Positions 10,399 to 20,922 of a stretch of DNA of 64,000 nucleotides are shown here, piece after piece. This DNA comes from Rana temporaria (Eukaryota; Chordata; Amphibia; Anura; Ranidae). The notes under the pieces are model-generated. The model was not told where the DNA came from, made no database searches, and saw nothing but the letters and a program-made list of their open reading frames with translations. How positions within the stretch are numbered: position 1 is the stretch's first letter; each line of letters opens with the position of its first letter. The stretch spans positions 184,053,759 through 184,117,758 of the forward strand of contig NC_053496.1 of NCBI RefSeq assembly GCF_905171775.1, read 5' to 3'. The translations under genes and the position numbers were made by a program.

Positions 10399-11846
10399 CT
10401 CTCCGGTCAGCAGGTAGATGATCTCCAGGGTGAGGTTTAGTATTCTTTCAGTCATGTGACTCCCGTCCTTCTCCATCCTCATTGATGTGGTCATGTGATC
10501 TATGCAGGCTTCCCTGTAGATAGATGGCAGAGAATTAGATGGACAGTATTGGTTGTACAATCATAGGATAAGGCTGTATGGAGGATCAATGTTACTTTCA
10601 GCATTGCGCAGCTCGTTGAAATTATCACAAATGGGAGAAACATTTAGTCGACACTGCTCAGTGTTTCCTTCACCTCTAGCAGCCACTATTTAAGGACCCT
10701 TATGTGTGATCACCAGAGTGTCCTCCATCACAATCATACTGGGCCACATACCCTCAACCTGGGAGGTACTTTGCCAGGGTAGGGGTCCTGGCATAGCACC
10801 TTGTCCCCATGTTTATAATAACAAGGGCCTATTTCCCACAACCCTGGCCATGTGGTTGTTGGGGGAGACAAGGGGGAGCTGTTGAGGGGGGAAGATGTAG
10901 AACAGGTTGAACCGATCCCATGGAAGTACTAGAGAATTCACTATGAAGGCCCAAGGGCCCCTAGACCTGGTGACAGACCTGTCCAGTTTGTGTTTGAATC
11001 TGGACACAAAAAGATCCATGTCCAGTGCCCTAAACTTATGCAAAGGACTTGGAAGACCTCCAGGTGAAGAGCTCATTTCCCTTAGATCTAGACATTGGGT
11101 ACCACCTGCCAATTTTCACCACCTTGGATGTGGATGGTGGACAGGACCGGATCCTCCAGTTTCACCCAAGTTAAAATCAGGTTTAATTATTTTTGAACAG
11201 TGCGACTTCTAAAGCAAAATTGATGTCTGATGTAATGAAGTGAAGCCCAAATCTCAAATACAAGTATTTTCACTAAAGGATAAGGTAAATCATAACCACT
11301 TCTACCTCTGCCACCAAATATCCCTCTAAATGTAGGATGAAGTCTTCAGAAACCAGCTCCGTCTCCTAGTACCCCGTTGAGTTTTTTTTCCCCCCCCACT
11401 GACCTCCAAATCACTACTGTGCCCCTGTAAGGTGTCCTGTACCATGTCGTAGAGATCAGTGGGAGGGACCACAGAGCTATGTGGAGGACCAGGAGATCGG
11501 CACTCACCGGTCAGTTCCTGAAGAAGACTTCAGTCAGCATCGGAGCTCCATTCAGAGAGATAAGAATTTACGTTTACACGGAAACCTTCTATTTTGGTTT
11601 GACGTTTGGTGACAATGTGATCAGTTACACCCACTTATGTTTTATGTCACCATTACTTTTCTTTTATATCAGTGTTTTCACTTCAATAAAATCACTCGAA
11701 ATCTGAGGAAATACTGAGATCGGTAGAAACACTACGGGCAGATAAATAGTATATCAGACTGAAAAGATGGACATTTAAAGGACGGATCAATTTGGGGTCC
11801 CAAAAAGGACATTGATAAGAGCTATAATAAAATAAAATCTTATTAC

Positions 11847-12075
11847 CTCCTCTGCTGCCAGTTCCACCAATGTCTCCTCTCTACTTCCTCCAACACGGAA
11901 CATCAAATCCGTTCCTCACATCACTTCCTATTTATACCTGACATCACTTCCTGTCTCTACCTGACATCACTTCCTGTGAGATTTCCTGTCTGGGTAGAAG
12001 TGAGAAGATCTCCACCTTGTGGAGTTTAGAGAAACTGCAGCCCCGAAGAAAAACGTCTCGTAGTGGGAACACGGC
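11847..12075 (-). promoter_or_regulatory. Gene A promoter and non-coding exon 1
   Basis: Exon 1 ends at 11847 with GCAGCAGAGGAG followed by donor GTAATAAG, the same boundary as in the other five genes. Upstream on the minus strand there are three AGGAAGTGATGT repeats (ETS-type GGAAGT joined to a CRE-like TGATGTCA) and the conserved AGCACAAGGCCGTGTT box near 12070. One repeat copy has become GTATAAATAGG, a TATA-like sequence not seen in the other promoters. Transcription start is inferred, not seen. Confidence 0.65.
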
Positions 12076-12220
12076 CTTGTGCTGTGTGCGTATGTACTGT
12101 ATATCCTTATAGATGTAGTCAGCTCCACTTAACCAAGAGGGATAAGAATATATTATACAAACAATAATCTCTGCAGCTTCTTCCCCCTCAATCCATAACC
12201 CTTTGCTAACAATATATATA

Positions 12221-12906
12221 GGGCTAGATTCAGAAAGCCCGCCGTAACTTTGTGCGGGCGTAGTGTATCTCAGATACGCTACGCCGCCGTAACTTAGTGA
12301 GGCAGGTTCTGTATTCAGAAAGAACCTGCGCCCTAATTTACGGCGGCGTAGCGTAAATGTGCCGGCGTAAGCGCGCCTAATTCAAATTGTGAAGAGGTGG
12401 GCGTGTTTTATGTAAATAAAACATGACCCCGCGTAAATGACGTTTCTAACGAACGGCGCATGCGCCGTCCGTGAACGTATCCCAGTGCGCATGCTCCCAA
12501 TCACGTCGCAAATAGTCAATGCTTTCGACGTGAATGTAATTTACGCAAAGCCCTACTCGCGAAGGACTTACACAAACGACGTAAACGATGTAAAATTTGA
12601 CACTGTCCCGACGTCCATACTTAACATTGGCTATGCCTCATATAGCAGGAGTAACTTTACGCCGGAAAAAGCCTATCTAGCTCATTTGCATATTCTACGC
12701 GGAAATCAACGGAAGCGCCACCTAGCGGCCAGCGTAAATATGCACCCTAAGATACAACGGCGTAGGAGACTTACGCCGGTCGTATCTTAGCAACATTTAA
12801 GCGTATCTCAATTTGAGCATACGCTTAAAGATATGACGGCGTGGATTCGGACTTACGACGGCGTATCTACTGATACGCCCGTCGTAAGGGTTACCGAATC
12901 TAGCCC
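12221..12906. mobile_element. Harbinger-like MITE, copy 1
   Basis: Ends GGGCTAGATTC and GAATCTAGCCC are inverted repeats. The interior is rich in TACG/CGTA words (GATACGCTACGCCG, GTATCTTAG). Three more copies are at 21131-21826, 35108-35795 and 45017-45717. The other copies have 3-bp target duplications; here the flanks (ATA and AAA) do not match exactly. The open frame 12437-12790 inside it has no relatives that I recognise. Confidence 0.75.
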
Positions 12907-13154
12907 AAAGTGTCTACTTCAAGTGGTTGTATACCCCCAAATGTTTTATTTATTTTTTATAAAAACCTGCAAGGCAAAGGCATGAGCTAGTATGACTACA
13001 ATACTAGCTCATTATCAATTACTTACCTTAGATCGAAGCCCCCGCAGCGGTCCTCAGACACGTCCTCTGTCGCCGGCATGATACCCGGAGTGACTCCCGG
13101 GTATCGCCGCTCCGGCGCTGTGACTGGCCGGAGCAGCGATGACGTCACTCCCGC

Positions 13155-13950
13155 TGTCATGGATATGCAATAGTCTGGCAACTTACCTTTTTCCATCTGT
13201 CCATTAGAGGCCTGACTCTGTTCTGGTTACCTTCTTATTTCCTCTCCTTCCTGTATGGCCCCACCCAGGCCATCCCAGGAAGTCTATATTAACTGTTGCA
13301 CTACAGGCCTGCAGTGCTGTTCAACAGTGTTGTTTGCTTAAGTTCCTGTCTGCAGTGTGCTAAGATTACCTTCCTGTGTACCGTTTTTGGCTCGTTCCTG
13401 ATTTCGCCTGTTTGCCTGTGCCCTTGACCTTTTGCCTGTCCCTCGGTTACCCTAGTCTGCCTGTTGCCCTGACCTCGGCTTACCCATCACTACCGCTTGT
13501 CCTGCCTGCTGCTTCCCCTCTCTCTCTCTCTTAAGTTCCTGTCTGCAGTGTGCTACGAATTACCTTCCTGTGTACCACTTTTGGCTCGTCCCTGACTTCG
13601 CCTGTTTGCCTGTGCCCTTGACCTTTTGCCTGTCCCTCGGTTACCCCTGTCTGCCTGTTGCCCTGACCTCGGATTACCCATCACTACCGTTTGTCCTGCT
13701 TGCTGCTTCCCCTCTCTCTCTCTGCGGAGCGTGATCTAAGGGATCCCAGGGGTCGCGACCTGGGTCCAGCTGCGGCAAAGGCCATCCTCACCACTAGAGG
13801 CTCTGGTGAACACAAAGCTGGGTCTTAGACTCTGCGCCCTGGGCGATCTTGGGTTCACGTTTCCTCTCCGATAGCAGCAGTCGGCTGTAGGGTTCACTAC
13901 CCTGTGGTGCATCCCTGACCCCAACGGGGTGCACTTGTCACCTGGCCACA
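13155..13950. repeat. LTR-like repeat with 194-bp tandem duplication
   Basis: A block of about 194 bp starting at CTTAAGTTCCTGTCTGCAGT is present twice in tandem (about 13338-13530 and 13532-13725). The flanking sequence (TGTCATGG at 13155, and GGGGTCGCGACCTGGGTCCA at 13750) resembles long terminal repeat and leader sequence of a gypsy-type retrotransposon. No coding domain is present. The LTR assignment is tentative; the duplication is directly visible. Confidence 0.45.
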
Positions 13951-14156
13951 GGTGACCTGACACCCGCGCATGAGCGCGGAACATCACGATCCTCCGCGCA
14001 TGCGCACATTTCCGGCACTTTCCGACAGGTTCCCATTCAAGAGCCGCCGCGCTCAGTGAGCCTGCGCCGTTGTCTGCAGGGCGCATGTGCCGTAGACATC
14101 GGTGCCCTCTTTTCTGCAAACATCTCCTTAACCATGTAGGTTAAGGAGATAATGCA

Positions 14157-14203
14157 AGCACCTACAGGTAAGCCTTAATGTAGACTTACCTGTAGGTGCA
14201 AGT
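14157..14203. repeat. Short inverted repeat (CACCTACAGGTAAG)
   Basis: CACCTACAGGTAAG and its inverse CTTACCTGTAGGTG face each other across a loop of about ten bases. It is probably the terminus of a GC-rich MITE covering about 12915-14203, but the far end is not clear. Confidence 0.5.
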
Positions 14204-14454
14204 ATGACAAGAGGGTATACAACCGCTTTCAGCATATCACACCAGTTCAAAAATATAACTTCAATGTCTTACACTAAAATTCAGTCAAACAATCGCTGAT
14301 ATCTTCTTCAACAGGTACTGCCAGAATCTTCTATTAAACTGCATATTATCAGTGGGTGGCAACTCCATTTGATCTCTAAGTTATAACAAAGAATGCCATC
14401 AAATCTTGGTCACGGATTTACCCCTTACTAATTCACATGGTGGGCAATATCTGG

Positions 14455-14883
14455 GTGCTTCAGTAGCGACAATTGATGGGCACACTGGCAGCAATTGGGG
14501 GGCACAGTAGCGGCAATTGATGGGCACACTGGCAGCCGTTGATTGGCACAATAACGGCAGTTGATAGGCCCACTGGCGGCAGTTGATGGGTACAGTAGCT
14601 AAGTTTGATGGCACAGTGGCGGCAATTTATGGGTACATTGGCTGTGTTTGATGAGCACAGAGGCTGCATTTGATGGCACAGTGGCGGCAATTCATGGCAC
14701 AGTGGCTGTGTTTGATGGGCACAGTGGCTGCGTTTGATAGGCATAGTGGCTGCTTTTGATGGCACAGTGGCGGCAATAGATGGGCACAGTAGCTGCATTT
14801 GATTGGCACAGTGGCTGAAAGTGATGGAGTTTTTTTTTCAGTTTGTTTGTGCCCCCAAAAATTTTGAGCACCAGCCGCCACTG
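14455..14883. repeat. 21-22 bp minisatellite joined to a hAT-like end
   Basis: Degenerate units around TGATGGGCACAGTGGCTGC continue to about 14815 and are followed by GTGCCCCCAAAAATTTTGAG and the end CACCAGCCGCCACTG at 14883. That terminus is hAT-like (inverse CAGTGGCGGCTGGTG). The unit core TGATGGGCACAG is shared with the 31.4 kb and 56 kb minisatellites. Confidence 0.6.
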
Positions 14884-15169
14884 CTCCAATGACGTGGGAG
14901 GTTCTCACGATGGATGCCAGCCTGCCAACCTACACGTAAAGGCAGGAAGTCTGACTTTGTGGGGTGGACATACATTTACTGGTTACTAGGGGGCTTCTGG
15001 GGGGTGGGAGCACAAGAATTGTAAAAACGCATGGGAAGGTTTTCACCACAGATTAAACTTTTGCTAAACATCTCTACATGGCAAATAAGAAACCAATTAC
15101 AACAAGCAAATATTAAAATCAGTAATTTTACAAAACCTTTTAAATCAAAATCACTGAACTCATCTAGAT

Positions 15170-15386
15170 CAGCACAAGGCCGAGTTCACACTACAAGATG
15201 GTTCTCGAGGCTGCAGTTCCTCTGAGCTCCACAAGGTGGTGCGCTCTCTTCAACCCAGACAGGAAGTCTCTATGGAAGACAGGAAGTAATGTCAGCTATA
15301 GACAGGAAATGATGTAGGGAACAGATTGGAAGTTCCGCGTTCCGGGAATTACAGAGAAGACATTGCTGGAACTGGCAGCAGAGGAG
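15170..15386 (+). promoter_or_regulatory. Gene B promoter and non-coding exon 1
   Basis: The conserved module runs from CACAAGGCCGAGTTCACACTA through CAGTTCCTCTGAGCTCCACAAGG and ACAGGAAGT repeats (15259 onward, including AGGAAGTAATGTCAG) to exon 1, which ends GCAGCAGAGGAG at 15386 before GTAATAAG. No TATA box. Function is inferred from its equal position in all six genes. Confidence 0.65.
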
Positions 15387-15689
15387 GTAATAAGATATTA
15401 TGTTATCATATCTCTCATCATTGTCCCTTTTTGGGACTCCAACTTGACCTGTCCTTTAATTGTCCCTCTTTTCAGACAGACAAGTCAATATACTATTTAT
15501 CTGCCCAAAGTGTTTCCATCACTCTCAGCGTTTCCTCAGGTTTCAGATGATTTTTTGTATTGAAGTCAAAACACTGATATAAAAGAAAAGTAATGGTGAC
15601 ATAAAACATAAGTGGGTGTTATTGATCACCAAATATCAATCCCAAATAAAAGTTTTCCTTGTAAAGGTAAATTCTTACCTCTCTGAAGG

Positions 15690-16634
15690 GAGCTCCGATG
15701 TCTTCAGAAATCGACACGACCATGGAGATCCGATCTCCAGATCTTACGCAGAACTCTATGGCTCCTCCCGCTGATCTCCTCATCATTACAGGACAGGGTA
15801 TGGGACACGGTACAGGAAAACAAAGCTCTAATGTCGGCTGAAGTCTTCTTCAGAAACAGACACGACCGGGGAGTGCCGATCTCCTGATCTTACGCAGAAC
15901 TCTATGGCTCCTTCTGCTGATCTTGTCATCATTACAGGGCAGGGTATGGGACACGGTACAGGAAAACAAAGCTCTAATGTCGGCTGAAGTCTTCTTCAGA
16001 AACCGACACGGCCGGGGAGTGCCGATCTCCTGATCTTACGCAGAACTCTATGACTCCTCCTGCTGATCTCATCAATACAGGACAGGGTATGGGACACGGT
16101 ACAGAAAAACAAAGCTCTAATGTCGGCTGAAGTCTTCTTCAGAAACCGACAAGACCGGGGAGTGCCGATCTCCTGATCTTACGCAGAACTCTATGGCTCC
16201 TCCCGCTGATCTCCTCATCATTACATGACAGGGTATGGGACACGGTACAGGAAAACAAAGCTCTAATGCCGGCTGAAGTCTTCTTCAGAAACCGACACGA
16301 CTGGGGAGTGCCGATCTCCTGATCTTACACAGAACTCTATGGCTCCTTCCGCTGATCTCGTCATCATTACAGGACAGGGTATGGGACACGGTACAGGAAA
16401 ACAAAGCTCTAATGTCGGCTGAAGTCTTCTTCAGAAACCGACACGGCTGGGGAGTGCTGATCTCCTGATCTTACACAGAACTCTATGGCTCCTCCCGCTG
16501 ATCTCCTCATCAATACAGGACAGGGTATGGGACACGGTACAGGAAAACAAAGCTCTAATGCCGGCTGAAGTCTTCTTCAGAAACCGACACAACCGTGGAG
16601 TGCCGATCTCCTGATCTTACACAGAACTCTATGG
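15690..16634 (+). repeat. 146-bp tandem array in gene B intron 1
   Basis: Units begin around AAGTCTTCTTCAGAA at 15841, 15987, 16130, 16276, 16422 and 16568, a period of 143-146 bp, with partial units at both ends. The first unit blends into sequence homologous to gene A intron 1 (GGGAGCTCCGATG). The final unit is split by a hAT insertion at 16635. Confidence 0.85.
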
Positions 16635-17608
16635 TAGACATGTGCGTTCCCGTTCGTAAAGAATGGATTTTCGTACAAATTTGTTAGTATTCGTACATTC
16701 GTATCAATTCGAACATCCGAAAAGCTGAAAGAACCAAAATACGAAAATTCGGAATTACGAATAAGCAAAATAACGAACAAGCGAAAATACAAACGTATGA
16801 TTGGACAATCTTACTAAAATACGAAAACACCGAAAAAGCAAAAGAACGAAAATGACATCTATAACGAACGATTTGCATTCCGTATTTTAAATCCTTTGTC
16901 TGTTCGTATTTTCATTCGTATGTTCGTATTTTCATTTGTGTGTTTTGTAAATCTGTTTCTTTGTTCGTAAATTTGTGTACGCGTATCGTTCTTTCGAATG
17001 GGCACTGGGCAGTGTAGTTAGTGAGTGATGTATCTTACTTAATATCTTAGCCAATCAGCTTATCTCTTTTGTGCTGAGTCACATTGGACGGTGTAAAGCC
17101 TCGTACACACGATCGGACTTCAAACAAACTTTTCCGTCTGAAGGGAGTTGGCCGGACTTTTGAAACCGAAAAAGTTTGTCCGATAGAGCGTACACGCGGT
17201 CAGATTTTTTGGAAAACGCTCATTTTGACGTTTGTTGGCAAAAAGTCCGACCGTGTGTACGGGGCTTAAGAGAAAGTCTATCTTAAAGCGGATTAGCCGT
17301 GTGTTGCTATGTATTTACGAAAGCACAAAATTACGAATCCATTAAACGAAAATTGTTATCTAACAAAATTACGAATTTCGAATCAACGAAAATAAATTAG
17401 ACACAATTACGAATCATTCAGTATAAACGAAAATAAAACTGTTATGACAATACAAACGGGTCCGAATAGGAAAACTTGCATCTTACGAAATACGAACGGG
17501 TCAGAATAGGAAAACTTGAGTCTTACGAAATTACGAATCTTTACGAATCTACGTAACGAGACGAAACGGAACAAAAAAATACGAAAAATGTTGTTGTGCA
17601 CATGTCTA
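16635..17608. mobile_element. AT-rich hAT-type MITE in gene B intron 1
   Basis: TAGACATGTGC at the left end pairs with GCACATGTCTA at the right end. The insertion site CTCTATGG is duplicated exactly (16627-16634 and 17609-17616), and that word is part of the 146-bp repeat unit it landed in. The interior is full of TTCGTATTT and ACGAAAATA words in inverted order. No coding sequence. It carries a nested MITE at 17097. Confidence 0.85.
17097..17266. mobile_element. Nested MITE (GTACACACGATCGGA family)
   Basis: Ends AGCCTCGTACACACG and CGTGTGTACGGGGCT are inverted repeats, flanked by TAA on both sides (17094-17096 and 17267-17269). A 3-bp TAA duplication suggests the PIF/Harbinger group. It sits inside the 16635-17608 hAT element and so is younger. 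Confidence 0.75.
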
Positions 17609-17619
17609 CTCTATGGCTC

Positions 17620-18279
17620 CTTGAGCTGATCTCCTCATCAATACAGAATACAGGGACATGGAGGTTTTTTGGAAATCTCTGAAATATTCCTATCTGCCGT
17701 TGCAGTGTGTAATACAGACAATTCTTACATTTTTTTATCTTAGATATTGAGGCTTGTTTTTCCGATAAAACATGGGGTGGCAGCTGTGTGGTGTGTCGAT
17801 CGCTGTCAGACTGCTGGCATCAAGACTGTTTCCCTGCGAGCTGGATTTTTTTTGTGCGTTGTGCAGGATGGGGCTGAAGTGTATCGGAGACAGCTTGATG
17901 TGATTTTTTGCCCTGCGTCTGTCACGTATTGGTGGCAGCGGGGTGACATCTGACCAGCCATTTGTCACAGATTGGTGAAGGTGGCCAGGATCTGACACCA
18001 TTGTTGTCACATATTGGTGGCAGCATTGTGAGATCTGACAACAACAGGGGATAGGGGGCTTATTTTAGATAGAAAAGAGATCCAATTCAACTTGCTTTGC
18101 CAGCACACCAAAAACTAAGCAAACATAAAAAGCTAAATAAACAAAAAAACATTACATTCCAGAAGGCCAATGTTAGTCATTTTTACATGATAGAAACCCT
18201 CATGTTATCCCCCATACATCCCCATCCTAATATTGTACAACCAGTACAGTCCTGATGATTCTCTCTTATTGGTCTACAG
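17620..18279 (+). other. Remainder of gene B intron 1
   Basis: No gene or clear repeat is visible apart from three loosely related GTCACATATTGGTGGCAGC phrases (about 17920-18025). The acceptor before exon 2 is GGTCTACAG at 18271-18279. Confidence 0.4.
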
Positions 18280-18304
18280 GAAAGCTGTATAGATCACATG
18301 ACCA

Positions 18305-20890
18305 ATGAGGATGGAGGAGGATCGGAGTCACATGACTGGGAAGATACTAAACCTCACCCTGGAGATCATCTACCTGCTGACCGGAGAGGTGAGGAGGATT
18401 CTGGGAGGTCACATGGCATCACTTTTATCTCTATTAATAAAACACAGACCTGACCGGAGAGGTGAGGAGGAGTCTGAGAGATCACATGACATCCCTCTTA
18501 TCTCTATTAATAAAACACAGACCTGACCGGAGAGGTGAGGAGGATTCTGGGAGGTCACATGACATCCCTCTTATCTCTATTAATAAAATACAGACCTGAC
18601 CGGAGGGGTGAGGAGGATTCTGGGAGATCACATGACATCACTCTTATCTCTATTATTAAAACACAGACCTGACCGGAGAGGTGAGGAGGATTCTGGGAGT
18701 CTAACATGATATTCCTATTGGTTCTCCAATACAGAGATTCCCTCTTGTGAAGTCAGGTGATCATATGACCATCACAGTGCCTCCATGTGACTCCCTAAAA
18801 CCTGAGAGACACAACATGGAGAAGATTCTAGAAGTCATCAAGAAGATGATGGAGCTGCTGACAGGAGAGGTGAGCGGTGCCGGGAATTCTGGGACATTAT
18901 CCAGTAACAGACAAGGGATGTGTCTGGATGGTGACTGTATCACGATGAAGAACAATCACTGATAGTATCATTAGGATCTGTACATTATCTGCATTGTTAC
19001 CATTGATGTCATTTTTATTAAATATTTAGAGTGGAAACCTGAGAGATTCTAAAGTTGATGTAAAAGTCGAGATAAAAGAGGAGGATGATGAGGATGGGGT
19101 GATGGAGGAAGAACACAAAGATCTGTACCAGGACACCATGGTGGAGTCATCCAGCTACAGAAACCCCCTAGAGGGATGTCCCCGTCCTCTGTATTCCCAG
19201 GAGGATCACAACTATGCACAACACAATAAGGTAATTAATCAACAATTTATGTAGTTATGATTTCTACACAAGCATGTTTGTTACAGTAAATATTTTATTC
19301 ATTCAGAGTGGAAACTTCGGGGATTATAATATTGTTGTTAAAGAAGAGTATAAAGAGGAGGATGAGGAGTATGGAGTGATGAAGGAGCTTTCTAAAGAAC
19401 ACAAGGGTCTCTACAAGGACATGTTGGAGCCACCTAATACCAGGAACCCACCAGAGAGATGTCCCCGTCCTCTGTATTCCTTGGATTCCTCACAGGAAGG
19501 TCACACCATCCCCCACTATCATCAGGTAGGTGGAGTTGAGGGTCGGGAACATAAAGTGATTGAACACTCTGACATGTGGAGATGATGTGTGGACTCTACA
19601 AGATGATATTTTCTATGTGATCTCACATCATAAATACTTCTATGTTACAGATGTTATTTTCTGCCATTCTGTTGGTTTAGGGTGAAGATCTGATGATCAT
19701 GAAAACTGAGTGTGACGTAGAAGAGACGTATGTGAGGGATGATCAGCAATATACGGAGGAGGCTGGAATGACGAGGACATTCATAGAGGAGGACACTCCT
19801 ACAGAGATCAGCACAGGTGACCCATAATATATTCTTCTCTTATCTCCGCTCTGTTACTGCTCACTGATTGGTCGGAGATATGGGACCTCCACAGAGAACA
19901 TCTCCTCACTCATATCTACCTGATCCAGATGGAATCTTGATGGAAGTGAACTAACCCTCTCATATCTATTGATGATGTTTTTCTATTTTTCCAGGACACG
20001 CCATGGAGAAACCCTCAAAGGATCGTCTCACTTTATCTCCAGGTTGTAAAATGGAAGACGAGGACATCACAGGAGATTGTGGTGGAGAAAAGACAATGAG
20101 CTCCACTATGGATGGAGGACTTCACAGTGTGGATAGACCATGGAATCCCTCTGACTCTGAGCAACCTCGTACTGTGAAGGGTGGGGCCGGAATTCAGGGG
20201 GAGAAGACATTTTCCTGTCCCGAATGTGGTGAAAATTTTAACTTTATATTAAATCTTACCGCACATCAGGAACCTCACACAGGTGAGACACTTCTACCCT
20301 GTTCCGAGTGCGGGAAATGTTTTTTTTTTAAATCGGAACTCATCATACATTATAAATCTCACACAGCGGAGAGGCCCTATTCTTGTCCTGAGTGCGAGAA
20401 ACGTTTCTCACAGAAATCACACCTTGTTATACATCTAAGATCTCACACGGGGGAGAGCCCGTATTCTTGCAATTAGTGCGGGAAATGTTTTTCACAGAAA
20501 TCGCACCTCGTTATACATCAGAGATCTCACACAGGGGAGAGCCCATATTCTTGCCCCGAGTGCGGGAGATTTTTTTCGCAGAAGTCCCATCTTTCCAGAC
20601 ATCAGCGATTTCACACAGGAGAGAAGCCGTATTCCTGCCATGAGTGCGGGAAATGTTATGCACAAAAATCAGACCTAGTTGTACATCAGAGATCTCACAC
20701 GGGGGAGAGACCGTATTCCTGCCCTGAATGCGGGAAATCTTTTTCGGTCAAGGCCAAGCTTTCTAGACACCAGATATTGCACACAGGCAAGAAGCCGTAT
20801 TCCTGCTCTGAGTGTGGGAGGTGTTTTTCACAGAAGGCCCATCTTACCAAACATCAGAGGTCTCACGGGGCTGATAAGCGGTATTTTTGA
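18305..20890 (+). pseudogene. Gene B: zinc-finger gene, KRAB lost, stop in finger 4
   Basis: Exons: 18280-18388 (ATG 18305, MRMEEDRSHMT...), 18735-18869, 19030-19230, 19307-19525, 19681-19816 and the finger exon from 19995. The KRAB exon and the following exon are missing: intron sequence from the KRAB acceptor side joins directly to sequence that follows the next exon in the paralogs (near 18942). Together those exons are 222 nt, so the frame is kept. The finger exon has three fingers and then TAG (20474-20476) where a conserved Glu codon is expected in finger 4 (CN*CGKCF). The same frame runs on through fingers 4-8 to TGA at 20888-20890, so the stop is a single-base change in a previously full array. 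The predicted product is 418 residues with three fingers, no KRAB. A polymorphic stop or a base error is possible. Confidence 0.8.
18389..18700 (+). repeat. Splice-donor minisatellite, gene B intron 2
   Basis: Four units of about 73 bp, each with GAGAGGTGAGGAG and TCACATGACAT. Some units are altered (GAGTCTGAGAGATCAC, GGAGGGGTGAGG). Confidence 0.9.
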
Positions 20891-20922
20891 AATTCATCGA
20901 GGAACACTAACATTTTTAAATA

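Larger units (their letters stand above)
7399..10494 (-). pseudogene. Gene A: KRAB zinc-finger gene with frameshift
   Basis: The minus-strand exons are 10513-10399 (start ATG 10494, MTTSMRMEKDG...LLTGE), 10052-9918, KRAB 9838-9715, 9598-9501, 9420-9214, 9092-8956 and the finger exon from 8405. All have GT-AG ends and matching phases except one. The 9092-8956 exon is 137 nt where C, D, E, F and B have 136. An extra G after codon GAG (around 9061-9058) gives GGG TGA, an early stop. Skipping the exon would not restore phase. With the truncated last finger this points to a decaying gene, but a single-base assembly error or a polymorphism is possible. If expressed, it would be a nuclear DNA-binding KRAB-type protein by family knowledge. 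Promoter and exon 1 lie at about 11847-12075, head-to-head with gene B. Confidence 0.7.

Noticed and set aside
12437..12790. 117-codon frame in the Harbinger-like MITE
   Set aside because: Not conserved as a frame in the other three copies and without a recognisable motif.
14399..14908. Overlapping minus-strand frames rich in CAHQLPP
   Set aside because: 21-22 bp minisatellite artefact.
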